This document shows, piece after piece, positions 32,601 to 44,600 of a DNA stretch of 64,000 nt. The notes beneath the pieces were generated by a model that was given only the letters and a program-made list of their open reading frames with translations, was not told where the DNA came from and did not search any database. The stretch is from assembly GCF_030936135.1 (NCBI RefSeq), contig NC_082631.1, positions 676,721-740,720 on the forward strand, read 5' to 3'. Position 1 is the first letter of the stretch. Each line of letters opens with the position of its first letter. Source of the stretch: Gavia stellata (Eukaryota; Chordata; Aves; Gaviiformes; Gaviidae). The position numbers and the translations under genes were made by a program.

Positions 32601-35600
32601 AGGGGTGGTCCCACTGCTCCCCAGGGGGTGGAAGGACCACAGGGGTCCAGCCCGGCCATGGGGGTCCAGCCCCATGGCGGGGGTCCAAAGTGGCTGTGGG
32701 GATTTGGCCCAAGCCCCATCATGGGGGTCCAACCCAACCATGGCTCCCCAAACTTGTCATGGTCTGGCCCCATAGCACAGGTCCATCCCAGTGTGGCCAT
32801 GGTGGTCTCCCCCCATAGCGGAGGTCCATCCCAGTGTGGCCATGGTGGTCTCCCCCCATAGCGGAGGTCCATCCCAGCGTGGCCATGGTGGTCTCCCCCC
32901 ATAGCGGAGGTCCATCCCAGCATGGCCATGGTGGTCTCCCCCCATAGCGGAGGTCCATCCCAGTGTGGCCGTGGTGGTCTCTCCCCATAGCAGAGGTCCA
33001 TCCCAGTATGGCCATGGTGGTCTCTCCCCATAGCAGAGGTCCATCCCAGTGTGGCCGTGGTGGTCTCCCCCCATAGCGGAGGTCCATCCCAGTATGGCCA
33101 TGGTGGTCTCCCCCCATAGCAGAGGTCCATCCCAGCATGGCCATGGTGGTCTCCCCCCATAGCAGAGGTCCATCCCAGCGTGGCCGTGGTGGTCTCCCCC
33201 CATAGCGGAGGTCCATCCCAGCGTGGCCATGGTGGTCTCCCCCCATAGCAGAGGTCCATCCCAGTGTGGCCGTGGTGGTCTCCCCCCATAGCGGACATCC
33301 ACCCCACCGTGACCACGAGGGTCCCGTCCCCACCTGCCACCAGAGCTGCTCAGCCTCGGCCATGGTCACCTCCACGACGTCCCCGGGGCTGAGGCGCAGG
33401 GTGGGACCCAGGGCCCCCGGCGGCGGCGGGATGCCGCCATAGTGCTGGTTCGCCTCCATCTTGGGCAGCCCTGGAAGGCGTTGACACGGCGGGGGGTGAA
33501 CGCAGGCACCGGGGCGTGGCCGCCCCCCACCGCCCCCCAAACGGGGGGACCCCCGCCGTGTCCTCACCCAGGTCTCCCCGCTTCTTCTCGGGGCCCGGCC
33601 GCTGCGACTTGTTCTGGGGAGCAACGAGACCCCCCGTTAGTCCCCGGGGAGGGCTGTGACCCCCCCCAGGGCCTCCCCGCTCCCAAATTCGGGGCATTTC
33701 AACCCGTTTTGTGCCGTTTTGCCGTTACCTTCCTCGTGCCAGAGCCCGGATCTGTGGGGTGGAAAAGGAACCGCTCGTTACTCTGCCCTCGTTAATGCCT
33801 GGCGCTAATTAGGCTCCCAAGGGTGGCCCTCATCAGGGTATCCCACAATGCCCTGCTCTGCATTGGCCATCTTGTATCCCATAATGCCCTATTCCATGTT
33901 GGCTATCTTGTATCCCACAATGCCCTATTCCATGTTGGCCATCTTGTATCCCACAATGCCCTGCTCCTCATTGGCCATCTTGTATCCCACAATGCCCTAT
34001 TCCATGTTGGCCATCTTGTATCCCACAATGCCCTGCTCTGCATTGGCCATCTTGTATCCCACAATGCCCTATTCCATGTTGGCCATCTTGTATCCCACAA
34101 TGCCCTGCTCCTCATTGGCCATCTTGTATCCCACAATGCCCTATTCCATGTTGGCCATCTTGTATCCCACAATGCCCTGCTCCTCATTGGCCATCTTGTA
34201 TCCCACAATGCCCTATTCCATGTTGGCCATCTTGTATCCCACAATGCCCTGCTCCTCATTGGCCATCTTGTATCCCATAATGCCCTATTCCATGTTGGCC
34301 ATCTTGTATCCCACAATCCCCTGCTCCACATCGGCCATCTCGTATCCCACAATGCCCCACGCCCCATCCCACAGTGCCCCGCTCCCCAATGCCGTGATGC
34401 TCCACTCCCCATCCCACGATGCTCCGCTCCCCCACTATCCCACAATCCCCGTCCCCTTGATATCCCATGATGACTCTCACCGGCGCCGCCCCTGCCGCAG
34501 GTCCCCAGCCGCCCCAGACACTCCTTGTGCGCGGGTGCCCGGCACCGGCTGCAGCGGTACCCCTGGTAGAACGTGCCCCTGGGGGGGACACCAGGACACA
34601 GGGCGGGACACAGGGTCACGGTCAGCGTGAGGGGACACCCGTCGGCCCACCTGCACCCACCCACCTCGGCCCACCCAGGACTGACCCAATCCTAGACCCA
34701 CCTGGGCCTTGGGCCAACCCAGTCCTTGACCCACCCGTCCTTGGCCCACGTTGGCGTTGGCCCCACCAGGATCAACCCACCTTGGTTTTAACCCACCCAG
34801 GGATTGACCCACTTTGGCCTTGGCCCACCCAGGACTCAACCCACCCAGGTCTTGACCCACCCTGGTCTTGACCCACCTTGTTGTCCTCCAGTCAACCCTT
34901 GACCCACCTTAGCCTCCACCCAATCCTTGACCCACCTTGGCCTTGAGGCCACTTGGGGCTTGACCCATCAGCTCTTTGACCCACCCAGGCCTCAACCCAC
35001 CCAAGACTTGACCCACGTTGGCCTTGGCTTACCCAGGACTCAACCTACCCAACCCTTTACCAACTCAGACCTTGACCCACCCAAGGCTTGACCCACCTTG
35101 GCCTCAACTCACCCAAGGGCTTGACCCATCAGGACGTCACCCCACCTTCAATCACCTGCCTGGGGCCTCCCCTTCTCCCAGAGCCCCCCAGCCCCATCGC
35201 CCAGGTCACCCTGTCCCCCATTGTCTCTCCGGGAGATGGGGGGATGTAATTTTGGGGTCCTACCTCAGCAACATCTGGCAGGCCCTGCAGGACGTGGTGT
35301 CCTCAAAGGAGAACATCTGGAAGTCATGCCCGTCAGCCAGGGCGTGCTCAGGGAAGATGTTGGAGCTGGCAAGAAATGGGGGACCTGGATCTGGAGGGGG
35401 CAAATTGGCCCCCCCCAGGGCCACCCAGCCCTCAGTGGGGCAGGTCCCCCCACCCCTGGGTGCAGGGGCACCTACAGGGCCATCTCGAACTGCTCCAGCC
35501 ACTTCTTCTTCAGCTCACGGGTCTTGAAGAAGAGCTCGTAGCCCTGCAGTCCAGCCGTGTCGATGAGCAGGAAGGTGTGGGTCCACTGTGGGCATGGGTG

Positions 35601-38600
35601 GGGCTCAGCGGTGCCCCAACACCTGGGTTCACTGCCACCCAGATGTCTGGGGCCATTGGGGACCCCATTCTGGGGCCACCAGGCTTCAGTGTGTCCTCTA
35701 AGGACACTTTGGGTACAGCAAGGACTTGGATGCTTGGGTCCACCAGGGACCAGGATGCTGGATCCACCAGACCTGGACACCTGGGTTCATTGGGAAGAGG
35801 ACACCTGGGACCACTGGGAACCAGACATGTGGGTCCACCAGGCTCCACTAGGTCCACCAAGGACCTGGACACTTGGTCCCACCAGGCCTGGATGCTTGGG
35901 TCCACCAGACCTGGACACCTGGGTTCACTGGGAGCCTGGACACCTGGGTTCATTGGGAAGAGGACACCTGGGACCACTGGGAACCAGACATGTGGGTCCA
36001 CCAGGCTTCACTAGGTCCACCAAGGACCTGGACACTTGGTCCCACCAGACCTGGATGCTTGGGTCCACCAGGGACCTGGACACCTGGGTTCATTGGGAAC
36101 CGGACGCCTGGGTCCCAGGGTACCTTCTTGCCGTCACGGGGACCGAGGCCACCATCCCGCAGTTGGTGGCTCTGCAGGTCCACAACGTCTTTGGCCTCAT
36201 AGGAGTCCCCACGGCGCTTGCAGATGATCAGGGCCTTGTCCAGGAGGAAGCCGTACCTGGGGACAGGGAAGGCGGTGACACTGGGTTCTCAAGGCCACTG
36301 CGCACCTTGGGGTGTCCCCACCACTGCCTTGGAGTGGTCCCTGCTCTGTCCCCTGCTCTGTGACAAGGGTGTCCCCAAGGTGTCCCTGTGTTCCCATCCT
36401 TATGTCCCTGTGGGTGTTCTGATGGGGGTCCCTGTTTTCCCATGTCCCCATGGTGTCCCTATGGTGTCCCCATGTCCCCAAGAGTGTCCCCACATCCCTG
36501 TTTTCCTCATGTCCACATGATGTCCCCATGGTGTTCCCATGGTGTTCCCATGCCTCCATGGGTCTCCCCGTGGTGTCCCCATGGTGTCTTTGTGGTGTCC
36601 CCATGGGTGTCCCCATGTTCTTGTGGTGTTCCCATGTCCCCATGGGTCTCCCCATGGGTGTCCCCATGTTCTTGTGGTGTTCCCATGTCCCCATGGGTCT
36701 CCCCATGAGTGTCCCCATGTTCTTGTGGTGTTCCCATGTCCCCATGGGTGTCCCCATGGCTGTCCCCATGTTCTTGTAGAGTTCCCATGAGTCCATGGGT
36801 GTCCCCATGGGTGTCCCCATGTTCTTGTGGTGTTCCCATGTCCCCATGGGTGTCCCCATGGCTGTCCCCATGTTCTTGTGGTATTCCCATGAGCCCATGG
36901 GTGTCCCCATGGGTGTCCCCATGGTGTCCCCGTGGTGCCCCTTGCCCCATCTCACCTGTCCACCTTGGAGCGCCGCTCGGTGCTGGAGACCTTCAGCTCT
37001 CCGTCGATTTTGGGGCGCCCGAACTGTGCCAGGGACTGTGGCTGTGCCGGACATCAGCAGGATGTGGGGGACACGGGGGGGTCATGGGGGGACATCGGTG
37101 GGGACAGGGACACAGGGACAACATGGAGGGACATGGGGGACATAGGGAACGGAGGGATTTGGGGGGACATGGGGGATGTTGGGGGGGTCCCAGGGATGCT
37201 GGAGGGGTTTGGGGGGTCAGGGGGTCCCCACCATGTTGGGGAGGGTCTGGGGGTGCAGGGGGAGATGGGACAGTTTGGGGGTGCCACAGGGTGGTTGGGG
37301 GGGATCCCAGGGGAGGGTTGGGGGTGTCGGGGGGGGTGGAATTGGGGGTCCCCCCACCATGTTGTGAAGGCAGAGCTGGACACTCGTGAGCTGTTTCAGG
37401 GTCTCGTTGTCCCGTTTGACCTCGTTCACGCACTGCGCCAGGTCCTGGGGGGGCACCAGTCAGGCACCCCCAAACCCCCAGACACCCTTGGGGGCCCCCC
37501 CAATACCCTCCAGCCTCTCTTGACCCTCAAATAACCTCCCGACCCCAAACACCCCCTCAGGAACACCCACATATCCCCCTAGGCCACCCACATTTCCCCC
37601 AGACCTCCCAGGGTACCCCAAGACCCTCCCAGGACCCCCAGAAACCAAGAGCAGCCCCTCAGGACCCCCCCAAACCCCCCAGCACACCTCCAAAGCCCCC
37701 CAGGAGCCCCTCAGAATCCTCCAAGACCCCCCCAGGATCTCCCCAGGACCTCTTCAAGACCCCCAGGACCCCCTCAGGACCTCCAAACCCCCAAGACCCC
37801 CCAGAATCCCCCCAAGACCCCACCTTGGACCCCTCCCAACCCCCTCCAGAACCCCCTCAGGACCCCCTAAGACACCCCAGGATCCCCCCAGAACCCCCAG
37901 GACCCCTCCGAGAGCCCCAGGACCTTCTTAGGACCCCCCCAAGTCCCCCCAGGATCCCCCCAAGACCCTCCAGGATCCCCCCAAGACCCCGCAGGCCCCC
38001 TCCAAACATCCCCAGCCCCCCCAGACCACTCCAAGGCCCCCCTAGGACCCTCCCCAGGCCCCCCAGGTCCCCCCAACCCCTCCAGGACCCCCCAGGACCC
38101 ACCCTCATGGCATCCAGGGCCACCCGCAGCCTCTCCCTCTCGGTTGGCTCCGGGGTCAGCTTCACCAGCTCCTAGGGGTCAGGGGTCAGGGGTCAGGGCT
38201 GGTCCCCCCCTGGCAGGGACCCCAGGCATCCGGGGCCCCCAAGGGACCCCAGTTATACCCTCTTGATGGGACCCAGGGCCCCCCTCCCTCCCCAGGGGAC
38301 CCAGAGGTGCCCAGGGTACCCAGGCGTCCCCCTCCCTCCCCAGGGGACCCAGGCGTCCCCCTCCCTCCCCAGGGGACCCAGGGGTGCCCCAGGGTACCCA
38401 GGTGTCCCCGTCCCTCCCCAGGGGACCCAGGGGACCCAGGTGACCCCCTCCCTCCCCAGGGGACCCAGGGGTGCCCGTCCCTCCCCAGGGGACCCAGGGG
38501 TGCCCCAGGGTACCCAGGTGTCCCCGTCCCTCCCCAGGGGACCCAGGGGTGCCACAGGGTACCCAGCTGTCCCCATCCCTCCCCAGGGGACCCAGGGGTG

Positions 38601-41600
38601 CCCCAGGGGACCCAGGTGTCCCCCTCCCTCCCCAGGGGACCCAGGTGTCCCCGTCCCTCCCCAGGGGACCCAGGTGTCCCTCTTCCTCCCCAGGGGACCC
38701 AGGGGTGTCCAGGGGACCCAGGTGACCCCCTCCCTCCCCAGGGTACCCAGGTGTCCCCGTCCCTCCCCAGGGGACCCAGGGGTGCCCCCGGCAAGCAGAC
38801 CTGGAGCAAGAGGTGGTACTTGAGCACCCGCTGCATCGGCACCATCAGGAGGTCCCGCAGGGAGAAGCGCCCATTGTTGGCTCGTTGGGAGCACTCCTGG
38901 GGGTCACGGAGGAGGTCATTGGGGTCACAGGGGTCATGGGAGGGTTCATGGGGGGTCATGGGGTCACAGGGGGGCATTGGGCTCATGGGGATTGGAAGGG
39001 TCTGGGGGACATGGGGGTCACAGTGGGATTGGGGGAGTCAGAGGGGTCGTGGGGGACATAGGGTCATAAGGGATGGGGGGACATGGGGGGTCCTGTGAGG
39101 ATCTGGAGGGGACCCAGGGGGAGTAGGGGGGTCCCAGGGGGTCCCAGGGGGTGTCAGGGGGTCCCACGGAGGGGACCCACGCATCCAAGCCCACCTGCAG
39201 CTTCATGCGGAGGTCGGTGCTGGTCGCGAGCTGGTCGAGGCGCCGGGCGGCCGATTCCACCTGGCTGCAGTAGCGGCCGTAGAGCAGGAACCTGCGGGGA
39301 CGGAAACCACCCAAATCCACCCGAACCCACCCAAACCGCGGCCGGAATCTGCCCCAAACTGAGCCAAAATCAGAGCCGACACCGGACCCGGAATGGGATC
39401 TGGAATGGACCCCCAATGGACCTGAAATTGGATCCAAAATAGGCAGAATTGGCCCCAAAATGGACCTGAAGGTGGACCCAAAATGGACCTGAAACTGGAC
39501 CCAAAATGGACAGGATTGGAGCTGATATCACACCCAAAATGGACAGAATTGACCCAAAATGGTTCTGAAATTTGACCTGAAATCAGACCTGAAATGGACG
39601 GAATTGCCCCCCAAATGGACCTGAAATGGATGGAATTGCCCCCAAAATGGACCTGAAATGGACAGATTTGACCCCAAAATGGACCTGAAATGGATGGAAC
39701 TGCCCCCAAAATGGATGGAATTGCCCCCAAAATGGACCTGAAATGGACAGAATTGGACCCAAAATGGATGGAATTGCCCCCAAAATGGACCTGAAATGGA
39801 TGGAATTGCCCCCAAAATGGATGGAATTGCCCCCAAAATGGACCTGAAATGGATGGAATTGCCCCCAAAATGGACCTGAAGTTAGACCAAAAATGGACAG
39901 AATTGGACCCAAAATCACACCTGAAACTGGACCCACAATAACCCCATATTGGACCAAAAATGGATCCAAAACTGACCCCCAAAAGGCTCCTAAAATGGGC
40001 CTCATCCCCCCCCCCCCCCGTACACCCATTGGCCCCCCCGGACCCTCCCAGGACCCCTGATGACCCCCAGGTCACCTCCAGGACCCCCCATTGCCCCCCC
40101 GGACCCTCCCAGACCCCCCATTGCCCCCCCGGACCCCCCAGGACCCCCCATTGCCCCCCAGGACCCTCCCAGGCACCCCATTGCCCCCCCAGGACCCCCC
40201 AATACCCCTCAGGACCCCCCCAATGCCCCTCACCTCTCCTTGTAGGCGAGGAAGAGGGGGGGCAGCCCGTGCCCCCCCGTGCCCCCCCCCCAGTGCCCCC
40301 TGCAGCTCCCCCAGGAAGAGCCGGTGCAGCTGCAGCAGCTCCTGTGGGGCGATGGGGGGGTCACCCACCGAAAGAAGGGGACCCCCTCCTCCAGGACCGC
40401 CCCCCCAGATCCTCCAGACCCCCTACAGTGGTTACTGGGGGTTACTGGGAGCACTGGGAGGGGGAACTGGGAGGACTGGGACATTACTGGGCATTTCTGG
40501 GAGCAGTGGGAGGGGTTACTGGGAGGACTGGGAGTAGTGGGGGGTTACTGGGAGCACTGGGAGGGCTACTGGGAGAACAGGGAGGAGTTACCAGGCATTT
40601 CTGGGAGCAGTGGGAGGGGTTACTGGAAAGAGATACTGGGAGCACTGGGAGCTCTGGGGATTTGCTGGGAGTAGTGGGAGGGGTTACTGGGCGTTACTGG
40701 GAGCAGTGGGAGGGGTTACTGGGGGATACTGGAGTTACTGGGAGCAGTGGGAGGGGTTACTGGGGGATACTGGAGTTACTGGGAGCAGTGGGAGGGGTTA
40801 CTGGGGGATACTGCAGTTACTGGGAGCAGCGGGAGGGGTTACTGGGGGATACTGCAGTTACTGGGAGCAGTGGGAGGGGTTACTGGGGGATACTGCAGTT
40901 ACTGGGAGCAGTGGGAGGGCATTTCTGGGAATAGTAGAAAGGGTTACTGGGGGTTACTGGAAGCACTGAGACGGGTTATTGGGAGCACTGGGAGCCCTGG
41001 GGGCTACTGGGAGCATCGGGAGGCATTGCTGGGGTTACTGGGGGTACTGGGAGGGGTTATTGGGAGCACTGGGAGCCCTGGAGGGTTACTGGGAGGAGTC
41101 GGATGGGTTACTGGGCATTACTGGTAGCGGTGCGAGGGGTTACTGGGGGATACTGCAGTTACTGGGAGCACTGGCAGGGGTTACTGGGAGCACTGGGGGT
41201 TACTGGGGTCACCTCGATGTTGATGAAGATGCTCTCGAGGTCTTGGGGCTGCAGGAAGTGCCGCAGCGGCCGCAGGAAGTGCTGTGGGCACTGGGGTTAC
41301 TGGGAGCACTGGGAAGGGGTACTGAGGACACTGGGGGAACCTGTCCCCGTGCCCCATGTCCCTGTGTCCCCGTCCCCTGCATCGCCATCTCCATCCGTGT
41401 CCCCCAGTGTCCCCAAGTCCCCCACATCTCTCATGTCCCTGTGTCCCCCCATGTCCCCCCCATGTCCCCCATGTCCCCCTCGTCCCCATACTCGCCCATG
41501 TTCCCCCATGTCCCCAATGTCACCCATGTCTCCATGTCCGCCCCGTCCCCAGTGTCCCCCCAATGTCCCCCATGTCCCCCCATGTCCCCTACATCCCCCA

Positions 41601-44600
41601 TATCCTCCCATGTCCCAAATGTCCCCTTATTTCCCCAATGTCCCCCCATGTCCCCATACTTCCCCAATGTCCCCCACATCTCCCCACGTCTCCCATATTC
41701 CCCCTTGTCCCCAACGTCCCCCATGTCCTCTTATTTCCCCGATATCCCCCCACATCTCCGCATGTCCCTGTGTCCAACCGTGTCCCCGATGTCCCCCATG
41801 TCCCCAATGTCCCCCCATGTCCCCATACTTCCCCAATGTCCCCCACATCTCCCCATGTCTCCCATATTCTCCCTTGTCCCCAATGTCCCCCATGTCCTCT
41901 TATTTCCCTGATATCCCCCCACATCTCCCCATGTCCCCGTGTCCCACCGTGTCCCCGATGTCCCCCAAGTCCCCATACTTCCCCAATGTCCCCCACATCT
42001 CCCCACGTCTCCCATATGCCCCCTTGTCCCCAACGTCCCCCATGTCCTCTTATTTCCCCGATATCCCCCCACATCTCCCCATGTCCCCGTGTCCCACCGT
42101 GTCCCCGATGTCCCCCAAGTCCCCATACTTCCCCAATGTCCCCCACATCTCCCCACGTCTCCCATATGCCCCCTTGTCCCCAACGTCCCCCATGTCCTCT
42201 TATTTCCCCAATATCCCCCCACATCTCCCCATGTCCCCGTGTCCCACCGTGTCCCTGATGTCCCCCATGTCCCCATACTTCCCCAATGTCCCCCACATCT
42301 CCCCACATCTCCCATATGCCCCCTTGTCCCCAACGTCCCCCATGTCCTCTTATTTCCCCAATATCCCCCCACATCTCCCCATGTCCCCGTGTCCCACCGT
42401 GTCCCTGATGTCCCCCATGTCCCCATACTTCCCCAATGTCCCCCACATCTCCCCGCGTCTCCCATATTCCCCCTTGTCTCCAACGTCCCCCATGTCCTCT
42501 TATTTCCCCAATATCCCCCCACATCTCCCCATGTCCCCGTGTCCCACTGTGTCCCTGATGTCCCCCATGTCCCCCATGTCCCCAGTGTCCCCATCCCACC
42601 TGGCAGATGGACTCGAGGGTCTCGGTGTACCTCTCCTCCGTCTGTCTCAACTCCTGGAGGCAGCAGAGCCTCCGGTCCACCTCCACCTTCTGTGGAGACA
42701 GTGGGACCCAGGTGTCCGGGGGGGACCCAGGCATCCGGGGGGGACCCCAGCATCTGGGGGGGTCCCCGGTATCTGGGGGGGACCCAGGCATCCAGAGGAA
42801 ACCCAGGCATCCGAGAGGGGATACAGGCACCTGGGGGGGACACATGACACCCAGGTGTCCGGGGTGGGGGACACGCAGGTGTTGGGGAGGGGACCCACCA
42901 TAGCCGGGGGGGGTTCCACCCGCATCAGGTCCTCGTAGATGTCATCGCCGTCATCCCCTTCGGCTTCGACGCAGTCGTAGAGGTCATCGTCCTCCTCCGC
43001 CGTGTCGCTGTGTGGGGACAGCCCGGTACCCCCCTGCACCCCGGATCCCCCCAGATCCTCCCAAATCCCCCCTGGTGTTCCTCTAATGCCCCCCAATACC
43101 CCTGGTACTCCTTTAATACCCCAAATACCTCCTAATGCCCCCCAATACCCCTCTAATACACCCCCAAACCTCCTGGTACTCCCCTGACACCCTAATACCC
43201 CCTGGTACCCCTTAAATACCTCCAATCCCCCTTCACTACCCCCCCAACACCTCCTAATGTCCCCCCAGTACCCCTCTAATACACCCCCAAACCTCCTGGT
43301 ACTCCTCTGACACCCTAATACCCCCTGGTACCCCTTAAATACCCCCAATCCCCCTCCACTACCCCCTCTAGTACCTCCAGGTACCCCTCTAATACCCTTG
43401 ATACCCCTCTATTGCCCCCCAATATCCCCTGGTACCCCTCTGACCCCCCTCAATCCTCTATAATACTCCTCAATTCACCCATAAACCCCCCCAATACCCC
43501 CTTTTACCCCTCTAATACCCCAATACCCCCTAGTACCCCTCTAATACCCCCCAAATGCCCCTTGATACCCCTTATTAACCCCTTATGCACACAGGAACTC
43601 TTTTAATCTCCCTTAATACCTCTGGTACCCCCCAATAGCCATTAATATCCCTCTAATGACCCTTAATACCTCCCCAACATCCACCAATACCCCCTTCATG
43701 CCCCCTATCCCCCCAGTACCCCCCAATATCCCCCTAGTACCCCTCTAATGCTGCCGGCACTGCTTAACCCCCCTTCAGTGTCCCCCTAATGACCCTTAAT
43801 ACCCCCCCAATATCCCCCAATACCCCCCTGATGCCCCCTATTCCCCCAGTACCCCCCAATACTCCCCTATTGCCCCCTGGCACCCCCTAACCCCCCTCCC
43901 CAGTACCTCCCTAACACCCCTCCAACCTGCCCCACTCACTCGATGAGGTCAGAGAGGCCGCTGTAGATGTCATCGTCCCCAACGCAGTCCTCAGTAGGGA
44001 AGGGCCTGGGGGGGGGACACAGTCCGGACACCTGGGTGCCTCAGGGACCGGACATGTGGGTCCCTTGGGGAGGGGACCCGGACGCCTGGGTGCCTCAGGG
44101 ACCAGACGCCTGCGTCCCCTGCACTCACGTGAAGCCTTTGCTTTGGGCGATGGGTGTCCAGGAGAGCGTGGAGAGGGTGTCAATCACCTGGGGACAGACA
44201 GGGGACGTTGGGGTGGGAGCCGGACGCTTGGGTCCCTCCGGGTCTGCCCCGGACGCCTGGGTCCCACCTTGCCGAAGTGTCTCGGACGTCGAAGAGGTCG
44301 AAGGCGCCGAAGAGCCGGTGCTTCGGGAGGCCGAACTTGTCGGCGCAGGCGGTTAGGAAGGTGCGGATGTTCCTCAGGCACAGGAACTGTGGTGGAACCG
44401 TGTCACCGTCATCAGTACCATCACCCCCATCAGCACCCCCGTTGTCACCATCGCCATCGTTATCACCGCCACTGTCATCCCATCAGCACCATCAACCCTA
44501 TCGTCCTCCCCCATTTGTGACCACCGTCGCCACCACCACTGACACCAGCACCACCATCATCTCTGTCACCAACACTGTCATTGTCACTGTCACCCCCATC

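Larger units (their letters stand above)
33729..35365 (-). other. VAV1: VAV1 exons 16-18: C1 zinc finger and linker
   Basis: Exons 35264-35365, 34481-34578 and 33729-33751. The atypical C1 finger shows the complete His/Cys spacing: H-x12-C-x2-C-x13-C-x2-C-x4-H-x2-C-x7-C, reading [20 protein letters not shown] and GTC. The 23-nt exon 18 is tiny but has good splice sites and keeps phase. Confidence 0.9.
35476..37041 (-). other. VAV1: VAV1 exons 13-15: PH domain
   Basis: Exons 36956-37041, 36124-36256 and 35476-35585. Blocks: [40 protein letters not shown] and [20 protein letters not shown]. The split arginine codon AG|G between exons 13 and 14 fits the family sequence. Confidence 0.93.
37358..42689 (-). 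other. VAV1: VAV1 exons 6-12: DH (exchange) domain (frameshift in exon 8)
   Basis: Exons 42600-42689, 41213-41281, 40234-40341, 39195-39291, 38801-38896, 38103-38171 and 37358-37444. Blocks: [58 protein letters not shown]. Exon 8 starts in frame ([14 protein letters not shown]) and ends one base out ([11 protein letters not shown]). The break lies between, in two G-runs (C10 at 40282-40291 and C7 at 40272-40278 on the plus strand). Confidence 0.9.

Noticed and set aside
33823-34630. 36-bp regular array resembling a CRISPR array in period
   Set aside because: No unique spacers between repeats, eukaryotic intron context and gradual unit divergence: a minisatellite.
34256-34860. VAV1-side frames extending far beyond the C1 exon
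   Set aside because: Only 34481-34578 is the exon; the rest is read-through into flanking repeats.
36218-37534. Plus-strand frames of 100-226 codons antisense to VAV1 exons 12-14
   Set aside because: Antisense translations of VAV1 exons and TCCCCATGG repeats; no independent support.
41103-42938. Frames of 300-610 codons on both strands
   Set aside because: Translations of the CCCCATGTCCCC higher-order repeat in VAV1 intron 6, with genuine VAV1 exons only at the edges.
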